From Bacteroidota bacterium (GTDB lineage: Bacteria > Bacteroidota > Bacteroidia > NS11-12g > UBA9320): a DNA stretch of 64,000 bases. The stretch lies in assembly GCA_002746305.1 (NCBI GenBank), contig NVWV01000003.1, forward strand, positions 322,501-386,500, in the 5' to 3' direction. The first letter of the stretch is position 1. Every line of letters starts with the position of its first letter. Both the position numbers and the translations under genes were made by a program. Positions 51,779 to 61,529 of the stretch are shown one piece after another. The notes under the pieces were generated by a model. That model saw nothing but the letters and a program-made list of their open reading frames with translations. It did not search any database and was not told where the DNA came from.

Positions 51779-52192
51779 TTAATTCTTAAATAAAGCTACT
51801 GATTCTGAGACCAAGATAGAAGCAACAGCGGCTACACCTAAAAATATTGTGATGTAAATTCCCATATCAACCATTTTAGACTGCCCTACAGTATCCACAC
51901 CGTAGTCAATATGATGTTGATTCAATGCTCCTGGAGCAATCAAATAAGATATTAAAGCCACTACCAGAATGATTCCTAGACCCACAAGCATATTAATTGC
52001 ACTTTTGGGATTATCAATAATATACATTACCGATGAAACCAAGGTTGCAATAATTGCTGTAACTGCAAGAAACAATCCAATTCCAATTCCAAACCCACTA
52101 CCCACAAAGCTGTTATTAAATAATACAATCAAAAAGACCAGTACCAATAACACAACTACTGAATAGTATATTGTTTTTCCAATTCTACCCAT
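51779..52192 (-). CDS. Membrane protein of the ExbB/ExbD operon (137 aa)
   Basis: Four hydrophobic segments (residues about 8-28, 33-53, 68-86 and 112-133) separated by short loops, and no known domain. It starts inside the exbB stop (TAATG) and lies between exbB and the two exbD genes, as in many Bacteroidota. Probably an accessory subunit of the motor (context inference). Confidence 0.8.
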   Translation of the reverse strand: MGRIGKTIYYSVVVLLVLVFLIVLFNNSFVGSGFGIGIGLFLAVTAIIATLVSSVMYIIDNPKSAINMLVGLGIILVVALISYLIAPGALNQHHIDYGVDTVGQSKMVDMGIYITIFLGVAAVASILVSESVALFKN

Positions 52193-53037
52193 TATCCTTT
52201 TACAACTTTATTCTTTACCAACATATCAACTAAAGATATTGAAGCATCCTCCATTCTGTTAACGATACTATCAATCTTAGATGTGATGAAATTATAAAAT
52301 ACCTGAAGTATAATAGCTACAACAAGACCCGCTACTGTCGTTAAAAGTGCTACAGAAATACCATCCGCAACAACTGTTGGTGAGATATCTCCTGCCGCCT
52401 TAATCGCGTCAAATGCTCCAATCATACCTACTACTGTACCCATGAAACCAAGCATTGGTGCAAGAGCAATAAATAGAGATAACCAAACAAGGCCTTTTTC
52501 TAATTGACCCATTTGTACAGAGCCATAACTTACAACTGACTTTTCTACCACATCAATAGAGCCTTGATCCGCTCTATCCAAACCTTGATAGAATATGCTC
52601 GCTATTGGACCTCTAGTATTTCTACATATTTCTTTAGCACCCTCTAAGTTTCCTGAAGATACTTCCTCCTCTATTTGAGCTACGAACTTGTCTGTATTGA
52701 TACTCATCCAGAACAATGAAATTATTCTCTCTATAGAAATTGCAAGACCTAAAATAAGACAGATAAGAGGTAGGGACATAAATCCAGGACCACCTTCTAT
52801 AAACTTATTCTTAAGTACTTGAAGACCAGACTCCTTTTTTTCTGGAATCTCTTTTTCAACGCTTTCAGCAACGTCTTCTTGAATCTTTACAGGAGCTACA
52901 CTATCATCTGCAGCAGTACTTGCTGACGAATCATCTGTAACAACAATATTTTCTTCAGGATTATCTTGTGCAAAAACTCCTTGAACACTTAATGTCATAA
53001 CACATAATAACATTAATAACGATGTAATTTTTTTCAT
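52192..53037 (-). CDS. ExbB/TolQ/MotA-family proton-channel protein (281 aa)
   Basis: Preceded by a cleavable-looking signal (MKKITSLLMLLCVMTLSVQGVFAQ) and an acidic linker of about 60 residues, then the ExbB membrane core. The core is FIEGGPGFMSLPLICLILGLAISIERII (helix 1), APMLGFMGTVVGMIGAFDAI (helix 2, with the conserved G/T channel residues) and ISVALLTTVAGLVVAIILQVFYN (helix 3). It is the first gene of the operon, with -7 element TATTTTTG at 53069-53076. Confidence 0.93.
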   Translation of the reverse strand: MKKITSLLMLLCVMTLSVQGVFAQDNPEENIVVTDDSSASTAADDSVAPVKIQEDVAESVEKEIPEKKESGLQVLKNKFIEGGPGFMSLPLICLILGLAISIERIISLFWMSINTDKFVAQIEEEVSSGNLEGAKEICRNTRGPIASIFYQGLDRADQGSIDVVEKSVVSYGSVQMGQLEKGLVWLSLFIALAPMLGFMGTVVGMIGAFDAIKAAGDISPTVVADGISVALLTTVAGLVVAIILQVFYNFITSKIDSIVNRMEDASISLVDMLVKNKVVKG

Positions 53038-53068
53038 TTTATTTTTTAGTCTTTTAACGTATTGCGGA

Positions 53069-53076
53069 CAAAAATA
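53069..53076 (-). promoter_or_regulatory. -7 element TATTTTTG (exb operon)
   Basis: Perfect motif on the minus strand, 31 bases upstream of the exbB ATG at 53037. Confidence 0.55.
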
Positions 53077-53221
53077 GAAAATTTTGTGTTCGCCTAACTA
53101 TACAATCCACTATTTCTATCTTATTCCTTGATTATTGAAACTCGAAAGTGCTACTAAGCAGTATAATATTTTTAATTCAATATAAAAACAACCACTTTCG
53201 CTTTACAAAAGGGAAATCTGA

Positions 53222-54571
53222 ATGGCAAAAGCTAAAAAAGTATTTATCTGCTCCAACTGTGGAAGTAACTACGCAAAAATGATGGGTAAGTGTTTCTCTT
53301 GTGGTGAGTTTAATACAGTACATGAGGAAGTAGTAGCTAAACCCAAAGCTGCGATGATGAATCTAAATGATATTGAAGGAGTGGTGACCCCAGTTACTAG
53401 TGTTGATGCTATTGAATTGAAACGCCTTAAAGTTCCAGGTGTAGAATTTAATAGGGTACTCGGTGGTGGCATTGTTCCTGGTTCAGTAATCCTACTTGGT
53501 GGTGAACCTGGAATAGGTAAGTCTACCTTGTTATTGCAAACTGCACTTCGTATGAATAAAACGGTGCTTTATGTAAGTGGTGAAGAAAGTCTAAATCAAA
53601 TTAAAATGAGGTCGGATAGAATTGGAATTACCAATTCCAAATGCCTTCTGCTCAATGAAACCTGTGTAGAGAACATTATTAAAAAACTTAAAGAAGTAAA
53701 ACCTTCTTTCGTAATAATTGATTCTATACAAACCATGTATAGCAAGTACTTAGACTCTACACCAGGAACTGTAAGTCAAATTAGAGAGACAACTTCGCTT
53801 CTCATCCAATATGCAAAGCAAAATGAAGTTCCAATAATCCTAGTTGGCCATATTACCAAAGAAGGGCAATTAGCTGGACCAAAGTTACTAGAGCATATGG
53901 TAGATACCGTTTTGCAATTTGAGGGTGAAACCCAAAATAGTTATCGAATTCTACGAACCTTGAAGAATAGATTTGGAAGTTCTTTGGAACTAGGTATTTA
54001 TGAAATGACTTCGGAAGGAATGCGGGAAGTAGATAACCCCTCTGAGATTCTTATTAATAAAAGGAACGAAAATCTAAGTGGAATAGGAGTGGTTGCCTCT
54101 CTGGAAGGAAACAGGAGTTTATTGATAGAAACTCAAGCATTGGTTAGCGTAGCTGTTTACGGTAACCCGCAACGAAATACCAATGGGTATGATATCAAGC
54201 GACTTAACATGCTACTGGCTGTCTTAGAAAAAAGATGTGGCTATAAACTCTCTCAGCAAGATGTGTTTGTGAACATAGCAGGAGGACTTAAGATAAGTGA
54301 CCCTGCTACTGATTTAGGAATTGCCGCTGCAATAGTTTCTTCTTTCGAAAACTTAGCGTTACCCAATAAAACCGTATTTGCAGGTGAGATTGGCTTAAGT
54401 GGTGAGATTCGCAGCGTAAATAGAATAGACCAACGGCTCAAAGAAGCAGAAAAACTTGGATTTAGTGAGTTCATACTTTCAGATCAACTGGATATACAAT
54501 CCAAAGATTACAAAATCAAAATTCATAGAGTAGGAAATGTAAACCAGTTCTTCTCACTTATTTTGGGTTAG
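53222..54571 (+). CDS. radA: DNA repair protein RadA (449 aa)
   Basis: Complete RadA/Sms: an N-terminal C4 zinc finger (CSNCGSNYAKMMGKCFSCGEFN), a RecA-like ATPase with Walker A GGEPGIGKST (Lys100), the RadA motif KNRFGSSLE, and a C-terminal Lon-protease-like domain (VFVNIAGGLKISDPATDLGIA). It promotes branch migration in recombination. It stands alone between the exb operon and the sigma-factor gene. Confidence 0.97.
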   Translation: MAKAKKVFICSNCGSNYAKMMGKCFSCGEFNTVHEEVVAKPKAAMMNLNDIEGVVTPVTSVDAIELKRLKVPGVEFNRVLGGGIVPGSVILLGGEPGIGKSTLLLQTALRMNKTVLYVSGEESLNQIKMRSDRIGITNSKCLLLNETCVENIIKKLKEVKPSFVIIDSIQTMYSKYLDSTPGTVSQIRETTSLLIQYAKQNEVPIILVGHITKEGQLAGPKLLEHMVDTVLQFEGETQNSYRILRTLKNRFGSSLELGIYEMTSEGMREVDNPSEILINKRNENLSGIGVVASLEGNRSLLIETQALVSVAVYGNPQRNTNGYDIKRLNMLLAVLEKRCGYKLSQQDVFVNIAGGLKISDPATDLGIAAAIVSSFENLALPNKTVFAGEIGLSGEIRSVNRIDQRLKEAEKLGFSEFILSDQLDIQSKDYKIKIHRVGNVNQFFSLILG

Positions 54572-54721
54572 CAAACGCTGCCTATATATGTATACAGATG
54601 GGTCGCAATCCTTTCTGTTTTTAGCACAGATGTGGGTATTAATCCTTTATTCTTTAACTTTTTTACTATTTTTTTATAAAAAGTTTTTCAGGATGCAACC
54701 TTTTGTGCAAAGTACTGACTA

Positions 54722-55294
54722 ATGAGTAAACAGGATAATTTGTTAAATGAACAGGAACTTATTTCTGCTTGTATCGATAATGACCCTAGGGCTCAAAAAA
54801 TATTGTTTGAAACATATGCAAGCAAGATGCTGGGAGTGTGTGCCCGGTATTGCCCAAATATGGAAGATGCGAAAGATGCAATGCACGAGGGGTTTATTAA
54901 GATCTTTCAGCAAATTGTCAAGTTTAAAGGAAATAGCAAATTACAAACTTGGATGACCAGACTAATGATTTTTACAGCAATTGATCATTTCAAAAAGAGT
55001 ATAAAATTTAACTACTACGAGAAAGACGAAGACATATACACAGTAAGTGGGCTAAGTGAGGCCGAAGAAATAGAATATGATGATGAACAAATTAATATTA
55101 ACGACCTTTATGCAGTTATAAATAAACTGCCAGATGGATATAAGCTTGTTTTCAACTTATATGCTATTGATGGTTTTACACATAGACAGATAGCTGAAAA
55201 ACTAAATATTTCAGAAGGAACGTCAAAATCTCAATTAGCTCGAGCTAGAAAGCACCTACAAAAACTAGTAAAAGAAGAATTAAACATTGGCTAA
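54722..55294 (+). CDS. ECF-type RNA polymerase sigma factor (190 aa)
   Basis: Sigma-70 region 2 (ARYCPNMEDAKDAMHEGFIKIFQQIVKFKGNSKLQTWMTRLM) and region 4 (LPDGYKLVFNLYAIDGFTHRQIAEKLNISEGTSKSQLARARKHLQ) joined by a short acidic linker, as in extracytoplasmic-function factors. It overlaps the following membrane-protein gene by 8 bases, the usual sigma/anti-sigma arrangement. Confidence 0.93.
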   Translation: MSKQDNLLNEQELISACIDNDPRAQKILFETYASKMLGVCARYCPNMEDAKDAMHEGFIKIFQQIVKFKGNSKLQTWMTRLMIFTAIDHFKKSIKFNYYEKDEDIYTVSGLSEAEEIEYDDEQININDLYAVINKLPDGYKLVFNLYAIDGFTHRQIAEKLNISEGTSKSQLARARKHLQKLVKEELNIG

Positions 55295-56660
55295 GCAGCA
55301 AAAACATATCGATGACCTGTTCAAGGATCACCTTGGTGATGCGAAACTGCCTCTAGCAGGAGGTGAATGGGATGCTATCTTGGCGGAACTCCATCCTAAG
55401 AAAAAGAAACGTTTCTTGTGGTGGTTATGGCTATTCCCTGCACTTATGGTTATAGGGGGCATCTGGTACGCGTCTGCAAAGACATTTTCTTCTGAAGAGG
55501 TTAACTTAGATCATGAAGTACTAGAAAAGATACCTCAATCTAACAACCCAATATTTGAAGGAAATAACACAGGCCACAAACTTGAAGCAGAAGAGATTTC
55601 TAATACCGAAATAGCAACAGTATCCGGTAAGGATATCATTAATACTTCACTCGAAAGGTCACAACCAAGTGAATTTCATTCTACCCCAGTTCCTCAACAA
55701 AGTGGGACTAGCAAATTGTCTGAAAAAATAGAAAGTGATATATCAACAACTGACAAACCTGTTGAAGCTGTATTAGACACTACTGGTAACACTAAAACTT
55801 CTTTTGATAAAATCATTCATACCTTAAAATCAAAAAGTGCCGAGCTAAGTACGATTACAGAAGTTTCTATTTTAGATGTAGACTTCAAAGCAAATAACTT
55901 ATTGGTAAAAAATATGAGCCCATTTACAGTGGCTCCATTACCTAATAATTCCGCACTAACCAATCTTAAGATAGGAGTAGTAACTGGAGGACACCTTAAT
56001 AACCAGTCTATTACGACAGAAGGTCAAGACTTTTCCAAGTATCAATCACTTAGAAACATAAATGAGTCTTCTAGAATTGCACCTGATTTTAGCATTATTC
56101 TGAAGACTAATATAAAGTCAATAACGGTATCGTCTGGCTTGTCATATATAGCCAGGACACAGGAGTTGAATAAACGAGACGGAGAATATGCATTTACCTA
56201 TCAACTGTATGATAGTATACCATACCTTAACCCACAAGGTGAAATAGTGAGATATCTACCATTTAACTTTAGAGACACGGTAGTGACTGGACAGATTACA
56301 CGACCAACATATAACTACGTAACTTTACCAATAGGAATTGGAAAGGAGTTTTATCTTGGTCAAAAATGGAGTCTTGAAGCAAAACTTAATAGTAACTTTG
56401 GCTATCTTGTAAGTGCCAAAGGAAACAGCATAAAGGAGAACGGAGGAATTCAAACTCTAAATGCTAAAAATTTGAACAGACTATTTGTAAATGGAGGAGT
56501 AGAATTTGGAGTTAACTATAACATTAATAACTTTTGGTCACTTAATGTGAATACTAGAGTAAATCGTGATTTAACTGATGCTCTTAAATCGCCAAATATT
56601 TCACAAAAGATGACCACATACGGACTGGGAATAGGGATTTTTTACTCGATTAAAAGATAG
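55287..56660 (+). CDS. Putative anti-sigma protein with single membrane helix and barrel-like C-terminus (457 aa)
   Basis: N-terminal cytoplasmic part of about 40 residues (IDDLFKDHLGDAKLPLAGGEWDAILAEL) resembling anti-sigma N-termini, one membrane helix (WWLWLFPALMVIGGIWYA, about residues 46-63), a long Ser/Thr/Glu-rich linker, and a C-terminal domain of repeated amphipathic strands ending in a barrel-like YGLGIGIFYSIKR. The start is a TTG overlapping the sigma gene. By position it should hold the sigma factor. The tie to a beta-barrel domain is unusual and would span both membranes (inference). Confidence 0.65.
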   Translation: MAKQQKHIDDLFKDHLGDAKLPLAGGEWDAILAELHPKKKKRFLWWLWLFPALMVIGGIWYASAKTFSSEEVNLDHEVLEKIPQSNNPIFEGNNTGHKLEAEEISNTEIATVSGKDIINTSLERSQPSEFHSTPVPQQSGTSKLSEKIESDISTTDKPVEAVLDTTGNTKTSFDKIIHTLKSKSAELSTITEVSILDVDFKANNLLVKNMSPFTVAPLPNNSALTNLKIGVVTGGHLNNQSITTEGQDFSKYQSLRNINESSRIAPDFSIILKTNIKSITVSSGLSYIARTQELNKRDGEYAFTYQLYDSIPYLNPQGEIVRYLPFNFRDTVVTGQITRPTYNYVTLPIGIGKEFYLGQKWSLEAKLNSNFGYLVSAKGNSIKENGGIQTLNAKNLNRLFVNGGVEFGVNYNINNFWSLNVNTRVNRDLTDALKSPNISQKMTTYGLGIGIFYSIKR

Positions 56661-56664
56661 GAAT

Positions 56665-59109
56665 ATGGGAATAAGAAGGATACTAATATTATATATAGCA
56701 GTTTTGTGTTTTGGAATTGGCCATGCACAAATATGGAAATCGATAGGCAATGGTATACCAAGTAACCCCACGGTTATCACAACTACACCTAAGTTTATAG
56801 CTACAGCCCACATTCTAAGTTCTACCGCAGAATCTCGATCATACGCTGTTAGAGTTTGGAATGGTAACTATTGGCTGACTTTGCCCATTATTACCCTAAA
56901 CCCAAAAGGGTCTATTTCAAGCTTAAAATTTTACAATAACGCCCTTTATATCGCTGGAGATTTTGATACACTAAATGGCATTGACTCTTCAAAAAATATT
57001 GTAAAATGGACGTCTGGTGAATTTACTTCGGTACCTAATTTGTGGCGAAATTTAAACGACTACGCCTTCATTAAAGGGTTAACCATTTACCAAAACAAAC
57101 TTTTAGTCCATGGTTCATTTCACCATCCTTCAGGTTCATTTGGTAGTGGCCTTTTGGCCTACAATGGAAACGAGGTTGTTCCAATGTCAACAGGATTTGG
57201 AAGTGGGATTGTCGGGAATATCTACTCCATAAATGCAGATTATAATATATTAGTAATGGGCGGTAGATTTACTAAAGCCAATGGTGCTATCACCAAACAA
57301 CTAGCATATTTCAAAGATGGAACATGGACCCGAATCACCAATAATGTTATTATTCCTTTTAAAGTAATCACTTATAAAGAAAACATTTACTTCTATGGAA
57401 GTGAACTGGGGGGTGAAAACTACGGATTTTATGTGGTGGATGGTACAAACATAGATACGCTCAAAAATGGTTTAGCTAGAATAGATAAGATCTATGATTT
57501 TGTAAATATTGACGGTATTCTTTATGCTTCTGGACTTTTCGAACTTGAAAATACTGATGAGGAGCATCGATTAATTCGATGGAAGAACGGAATATGGGAA
57601 GCAGTACAAAATGGCAATCTACTTGGGATAACAAAACTTACCAATCAAAATGACCAACTGCTAGCTGCTGGACATTTTGGCTCGTATCTGAATATAGAAT
57701 TGCCATTGAATCATATAGGTCGATATGTAGAAAACGCGGGAATCGCAATTGGTCAAGTATTTTTTGACAAGGACAAAAATTGTGAATTTGATAAACGGGA
57801 TGAGCAATTAAACAATATGGCTGTCCAAATTCTGCCTTCTGGTGAAATAATAAAGCCGCGAGAAAACGGAAAATTTTATGCCGTATTGGGAGAGGGAAGT
57901 TATACTTTTAAAATACTACGAAATAAAAACTGGCATGCTAATAATGCCTGTAATGGTGATGAGATAAAGGTAACAATTAGCAAGGGCCAAATTAATGACT
58001 CCGTAAAATTTTCTATGCTTCAAAACGTAGGTACGCGAGACTTAAAAATACAATTGTCTGCATTTACAGGTCAATCGGCAGTAAATAACTCTGCTAATTC
58101 TTATAAGTTAACCTATTCAAATGTCGGGTCTGTTGATATTGGAGAAACCAAGGTTGTTCTAAAATTTAATGAAAAATTCAGTGGTTTAAGTGCTAAACCT
58201 GAACCCGATAAAATAGAAGGCGATAGTGCCATTTGGATTGTGAAAGATTTCTTTGCCGGAGAAATTCGTGATATTGTATGTAGCTTTAACATCTCCACTC
58301 AAGATACTGAAATAGAATTAGAGGCGAGCATTGAATTGCAAGAGGAAGAAGAGGACATCCTAGATAACAAGTCAAAACTCTCTCAAATATTAGGGCAAGA
58401 AGATTTTGAGTTTAAGAAGTATGTACTGCCAGGAAACGGAAGTGACACCACTACAATAAGTCCAATAACCAGTAAGATCGGGTATCAAATCAGTTTTAAA
58501 AACTATACAAATGATACAGTCAGAACGGTATACGTTATTGATACTATTGGATTGAATCACAGTATGTCCTACATACAAGAAGTAGGTGGGAGCCACCCGT
58601 ATACAACTGCTATTTACCCCGGTTTACCAGGAACAGATATTGGAATTTTGGTATATACATTTAATAATATTGATCTACATCCAAACCCTGAAAAATACTC
58701 TGACAAGGTTGCAAGCTTTGGATATATATCCTTCGAAATTGGCCTTGCCTCAGGATTAAATGATGGTATAATGCTAAGCAATAAAGCTCATGTCGTCTTT
58801 GATTACTATGAACAAGAGGAAACAAATAGAGTCTTTGCATTGGTTGATGCTGATTTGCTTTCTACCAAAACGATAGAAAGATCTGATTTAAAAGTATACC
58901 CAAATCCTACCACAAATATTCTCAATGTAGACCTCCCAGATTTTATTATGTCCTTTGACTATTCAATAACATCTATTAGTGGCCAACAGATAGGCACTAG
59001 CTCTTCCACAACTAAGAGTATTGACGTTAGCGGTTTATCCAATGGAGTCTACTTTATGGAGATAGTAAGTAATGATGTCAGCTATCGTACTAGATTTGTC
59101 AAAAACTAG
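56665..59109 (+). CDS. T9SS cargo protein, repeat-domain type (814 aa)
   Basis: Signal peptide MGIRRILILYIAVLCFGIGHAQ. Residues 30-340 have five to six WD/NHL-like repeats ('SGEFTSVPNLWRNLNDYAF', 'YKENIYFYGSELGGENYGF', 'GILYASGLFELENTDEEHRL'). A small SdrD-like B domain follows (QVFFDKDKNCEFDKRDEQLNN), then DUF11-like 'conserved repeat' domains, and the type A sorting domain LKVYPNPTTNILNVDLPD ... VYFMEIVSNDVSYRTRFV. It follows the anti-sigma-like gene by 4 bases. Part of a sigma/anti-sigma/cargo cluster. Confidence 0.88.
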   Translation: MGIRRILILYIAVLCFGIGHAQIWKSIGNGIPSNPTVITTTPKFIATAHILSSTAESRSYAVRVWNGNYWLTLPIITLNPKGSISSLKFYNNALYIAGDFDTLNGIDSSKNIVKWTSGEFTSVPNLWRNLNDYAFIKGLTIYQNKLLVHGSFHHPSGSFGSGLLAYNGNEVVPMSTGFGSGIVGNIYSINADYNILVMGGRFTKANGAITKQLAYFKDGTWTRITNNVIIPFKVITYKENIYFYGSELGGENYGFYVVDGTNIDTLKNGLARIDKIYDFVNIDGILYASGLFELENTDEEHRLIRWKNGIWEAVQNGNLLGITKLTNQNDQLLAAGHFGSYLNIELPLNHIGRYVENAGIAIGQVFFDKDKNCEFDKRDEQLNNMAVQILPSGEIIKPRENGKFYAVLGEGSYTFKILRNKNWHANNACNGDEIKVTISKGQINDSVKFSMLQNVGTRDLKIQLSAFTGQSAVNNSANSYKLTYSNVGSVDIGETKVVLKFNEKFSGLSAKPEPDKIEGDSAIWIVKDFFAGEIRDIVCSFNISTQDTEIELEASIELQEEEEDILDNKSKLSQILGQEDFEFKKYVLPGNGSDTTTISPITSKIGYQISFKNYTNDTVRTVYVIDTIGLNHSMSYIQEVGGSHPYTTAIYPGLPGTDIGILVYTFNNIDLHPNPEKYSDKVASFGYISFEIGLASGLNDGIMLSNKAHVVFDYYEQEETNRVFALVDADLLSTKTIERSDLKVYPNPTTNILNVDLPDFIMSFDYSITSISGQQIGTSSSTTKSIDVSGLSNGVYFMEIVSNDVSYRTRFVKN

Positions 59110-59588
59110 TTTGTGACAACATCCTCAACTAAAGCAACTGGGTGCAATTTTGAAATTCTCAGTTGTAAACTGTCTGAAAGCGAGGCGTATTCTGATCCAT
59201 ATTTATCTTGCGACAGTAAATTATAGTACACTTTAAATGCTCTTTTGCTTTCATTCAATGCTCCTATAAAGTATTCGTAACTTACATCCCTATCTGATTT
59301 TACTACAATGACATTCTTAATGCTTTTTTTTGTCTCAAAGTTCTCTGCTAACTCATATCTTAACGCATTAATAGTCACATGTTTATCGTTTAGCAGAAGC
59401 TTTCCTGATTGATTAATTAGTAGTGTAGACTGAACTACCGAAATGCTATCGGGCATCTCAAATGGTTTAGAAATATTACTGGTTATTCCATAGTCCATGT
59501 CAATACTTGTGGTCACCAGAAAGAAAATGAGTAATAAAAATGCTATGTCTGCCATAGACCCCGTGTTTACTTCTTGTACGCTTTTCAT
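59106..59588 (-). CDS. ExbD/TolR-family protein, solitary copy (160 aa)
   Basis: Same start as the operon copies: TGSMADIAFLLLIFFLVTTSIDMDYG, with the channel Asp. It lacks a partner exbB nearby, so it must share the one at 52192 or act elsewhere. The ATG at 59588 is preferred to the longer frame from 59630. Convergent with the T9SS gene; the stops overlap by 4 bases. Confidence 0.88.
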   Translation of the reverse strand: MKSVQEVNTGSMADIAFLLLIFFLVTTSIDMDYGITSNISKPFEMPDSISVVQSTLLINQSGKLLLNDKHVTINALRYELAENFETKKSIKNVIVVKSDRDVSYEYFIGALNESKRAFKVYYNLLSQDKYGSEYASLSDSLQLRISKLHPVALVEDVVTN

Positions 59589-59684
59589 ATATATTATTGA
59601 CGAATTAGGTCCATCAACAAATGTTGTCATTTGGCCATATCCAAGTTCAAATTGACATACGAGATAAAATCTTTCAATATGATG

Positions 59685-59692
59685 TACCTTTG
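59685..59692 (+). promoter_or_regulatory. -7 element TACCTTTG (panD)
   Basis: Perfect motif 17 bases before the panD ATG at 59710, with an AGAGG ribosome site at 59701-59705. Confidence 0.65.
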
Positions 59693-59709
59693 CACCGCTT
59701 AGAGGTTAT

Positions 59710-60063
59710 ATGTTTATAGAAGTATTAAAATCAAAAATTCACCGAGCAAAAATCACTCAGACCGAGCTCGATTATGTTGGTAGCATTACCATTGATGAAA
59801 ATCTAATGGACGCAGCAAATATGATTGAGGGAGAAAAAGTCCTTATAGTAAATAACAACAATGGTGAAAGGCTAGAAACTTATATCATTGCTGGAGAAAG
59901 AGGAAGTGGAATGATTTGTTTAAATGGTGCAGCAGCCCGAAAAGCGGCAAAAGGTGATATTGTAATTATCATCTCCTTTGCCATGATGGAGTTTGAAGAA
60001 GCTAAGAAGTTTGTTCCATCCCTTGTATTCCCAGATAAACTTAACATTGCGATAGTTGACTAA
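59710..60063 (+). CDS. panD: Aspartate 1-decarboxylase (117 aa)
   Basis: Makes beta-alanine for pantothenate and coenzyme A. It is cleaved between Gly24 and Ser25 (YVGSITID), giving the pyruvoyl cofactor, and all landmarks are present: [43 protein letters not shown]. Normal length. It overlaps the following gene. Confidence 0.96.
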   Translation: MFIEVLKSKIHRAKITQTELDYVGSITIDENLMDAANMIEGEKVLIVNNNNGERLETYIIAGERGSGMICLNGAAARKAAKGDIVIIISFAMMEFEEAKKFVPSLVFPDKLNIAIVD

Positions 60064-61066
60064 GACTACTAAAACAATAATAAACACCGTAGTATTTTTA
60101 CTCATTGGTGCTACTATCTTCTATTTTGCAGTGGTGAATCAAGATACCGATTCTATTTGGGAACAAATAAAATCTGCAAATCCCATATGGATAATAATAG
60201 CAATGGTTTGTGGAATTCTCAGTCATCTAGCACGGGCTCTACGATGGAATATCCTATTACAACCAATGGGATATAAGGCCACATTGGCGGGTAGTTTTCA
60301 TGCAGTAATTCTGGGTTATTTAGTTAATATGGCGGTGCCAAGGGCAGGAGAAATTGCAAGACCTGCAGTTCTTAGTAAACTAGAAAATATACCCTTTAAC
60401 AAACTGGTAGGTACAGTAGTGGTGGAGCGTGTTGTAGATTTACTAATTACTTTAGTAATTGCTGTTATCATATTCATCGCTCAATTTGATGTAATTGCTG
60501 ACTTTTTCAATAATTTATTTAGTGATATAAATTCAACAACAGCTATAATCTATTTAGCTGTTGCTTTATTCATTATAATTATTGGTTTCATTGTCTATAA
60601 AAAGCGTGAACGCATATACCAACTTCCTATCGTAGGAAAGTTAAAATCTTTTATTGAAGGATTATTAGATGGAGTAAAGACCATCTTTAAGCTAAAACAA
60701 AATGGTTTGTTTTTGTTTTATAGCCTATTTATCTGGGTTATGTATTTCCTAATGTCGTACTTCATATTCTTTGCTTTGGAAGGCACATCACATTTGGGTA
60801 TTTCAGCTGGACTTACGGTACTTCTTTTTGGAACAGCTGCAATGATAATTCCAATACCTGGAGGGCTTGGAACATATGAGGCAATGGTACCTGCTGGCTT
60901 AGCCTTGTATGGAATTGGCGGTATCCTAGGGAAATCCTTTGCTATATTAACTCACTCATTGCAAATAATTGTAATTTTTGGAGTAGGAATATATTCCGTA
61001 CTGTACTTTGTTATAAAATCGAATAGAATTAAGAAGAATGAACTGGGGAGAACTAATCCAAGATAA
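60056..61066 (+). CDS. Lysylphosphatidylglycerol synthase TM region / UPF0104 family membrane protein (336 aa)
   Basis: Membrane protein with about eight helices ([52 protein letters not shown], ...). The family signature is SGYLVN-like '[25 protein letters not shown]' and 'VVVERVVDL'. Without the catalytic C-terminal part of MprF, it is likely a flippase-like transport protein. The start is TTG, 8 bases inside panD. Confidence 0.87.
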   Translation: MTKTTKTIINTVVFLLIGATIFYFAVVNQDTDSIWEQIKSANPIWIIIAMVCGILSHLARALRWNILLQPMGYKATLAGSFHAVILGYLVNMAVPRAGEIARPAVLSKLENIPFNKLVGTVVVERVVDLLITLVIAVIIFIAQFDVIADFFNNLFSDINSTTAIIYLAVALFIIIIGFIVYKKRERIYQLPIVGKLKSFIEGLLDGVKTIFKLKQNGLFLFYSLFIWVMYFLMSYFIFFALEGTSHLGISAGLTVLLFGTAAMIIPIPGGLGTYEAMVPAGLALYGIGGILGKSFAILTHSLQIIVIFGVGIYSVLYFVIKSNRIKKNELGRTNPR

Positions 61067-61529
61067 AATTTTCTCTGACTATGAATCACTTGCAAAGCAG
61101 GTGATGAAATGGCAAATTCACAATGAAAAAGTGGTTTTTACAAATGGCTGCTTTGACATTATTCATTTAGGTCATATAGACTATTTGAGTAAGGCTGCGG
61201 ATAAAGGTGATAGGCTTATTATTGGTTTAAATACAGATACCTCTGTATCCACACTTAAAGGACCAAACCGACCTGTTATTGATCAGCTTACTAGAGCTTC
61301 CAAACTTGCTTCATTTGTTTTTGTTGATGCAGTAATACTATTTGAAGAGGAAACTCCCTTAAAACTTATTAAAACAGTCAAACCAGATGTTTTAGTAAAG
61401 GGCGGTGACTATACCATTGATACCATTGTAGGAGCAGAAGAAGTTACAGCAAATGGTGGCCAAGTAGAAGTCATTCCATTTCTACCCGGACATAGTAGCA
61501 CACGTATTATTGAAAAGATTAGAAAGTAA
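61038..61529 (+). CDS. rfaE2: D-glycero-beta-D-manno-heptose 1-phosphate adenylyltransferase (163 aa)
   Basis: Nucleotidyltransferase of the cytidylyltransferase-like fold with the HxGH site (DIIHLGHIDYLSKA), NTDTSVSTLKGPNRPVI and the tail PGHSSTRIIEKI. In ADP-heptose synthesis this adenylyltransferase step is separate from the kinase in Bacteroidota, hence the rfaE2/hldE2 name. It overlaps the UPF0104 gene by 29 bases and abuts the convergent gene at 61530. Confidence 0.93.
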   Translation: MNWGELIQDKIFSDYESLAKQVMKWQIHNEKVVFTNGCFDIIHLGHIDYLSKAADKGDRLIIGLNTDTSVSTLKGPNRPVIDQLTRASKLASFVFVDAVILFEEETPLKLIKTVKPDVLVKGGDYTIDTIVGAEEVTANGGQVEVIPFLPGHSSTRIIEKIRK

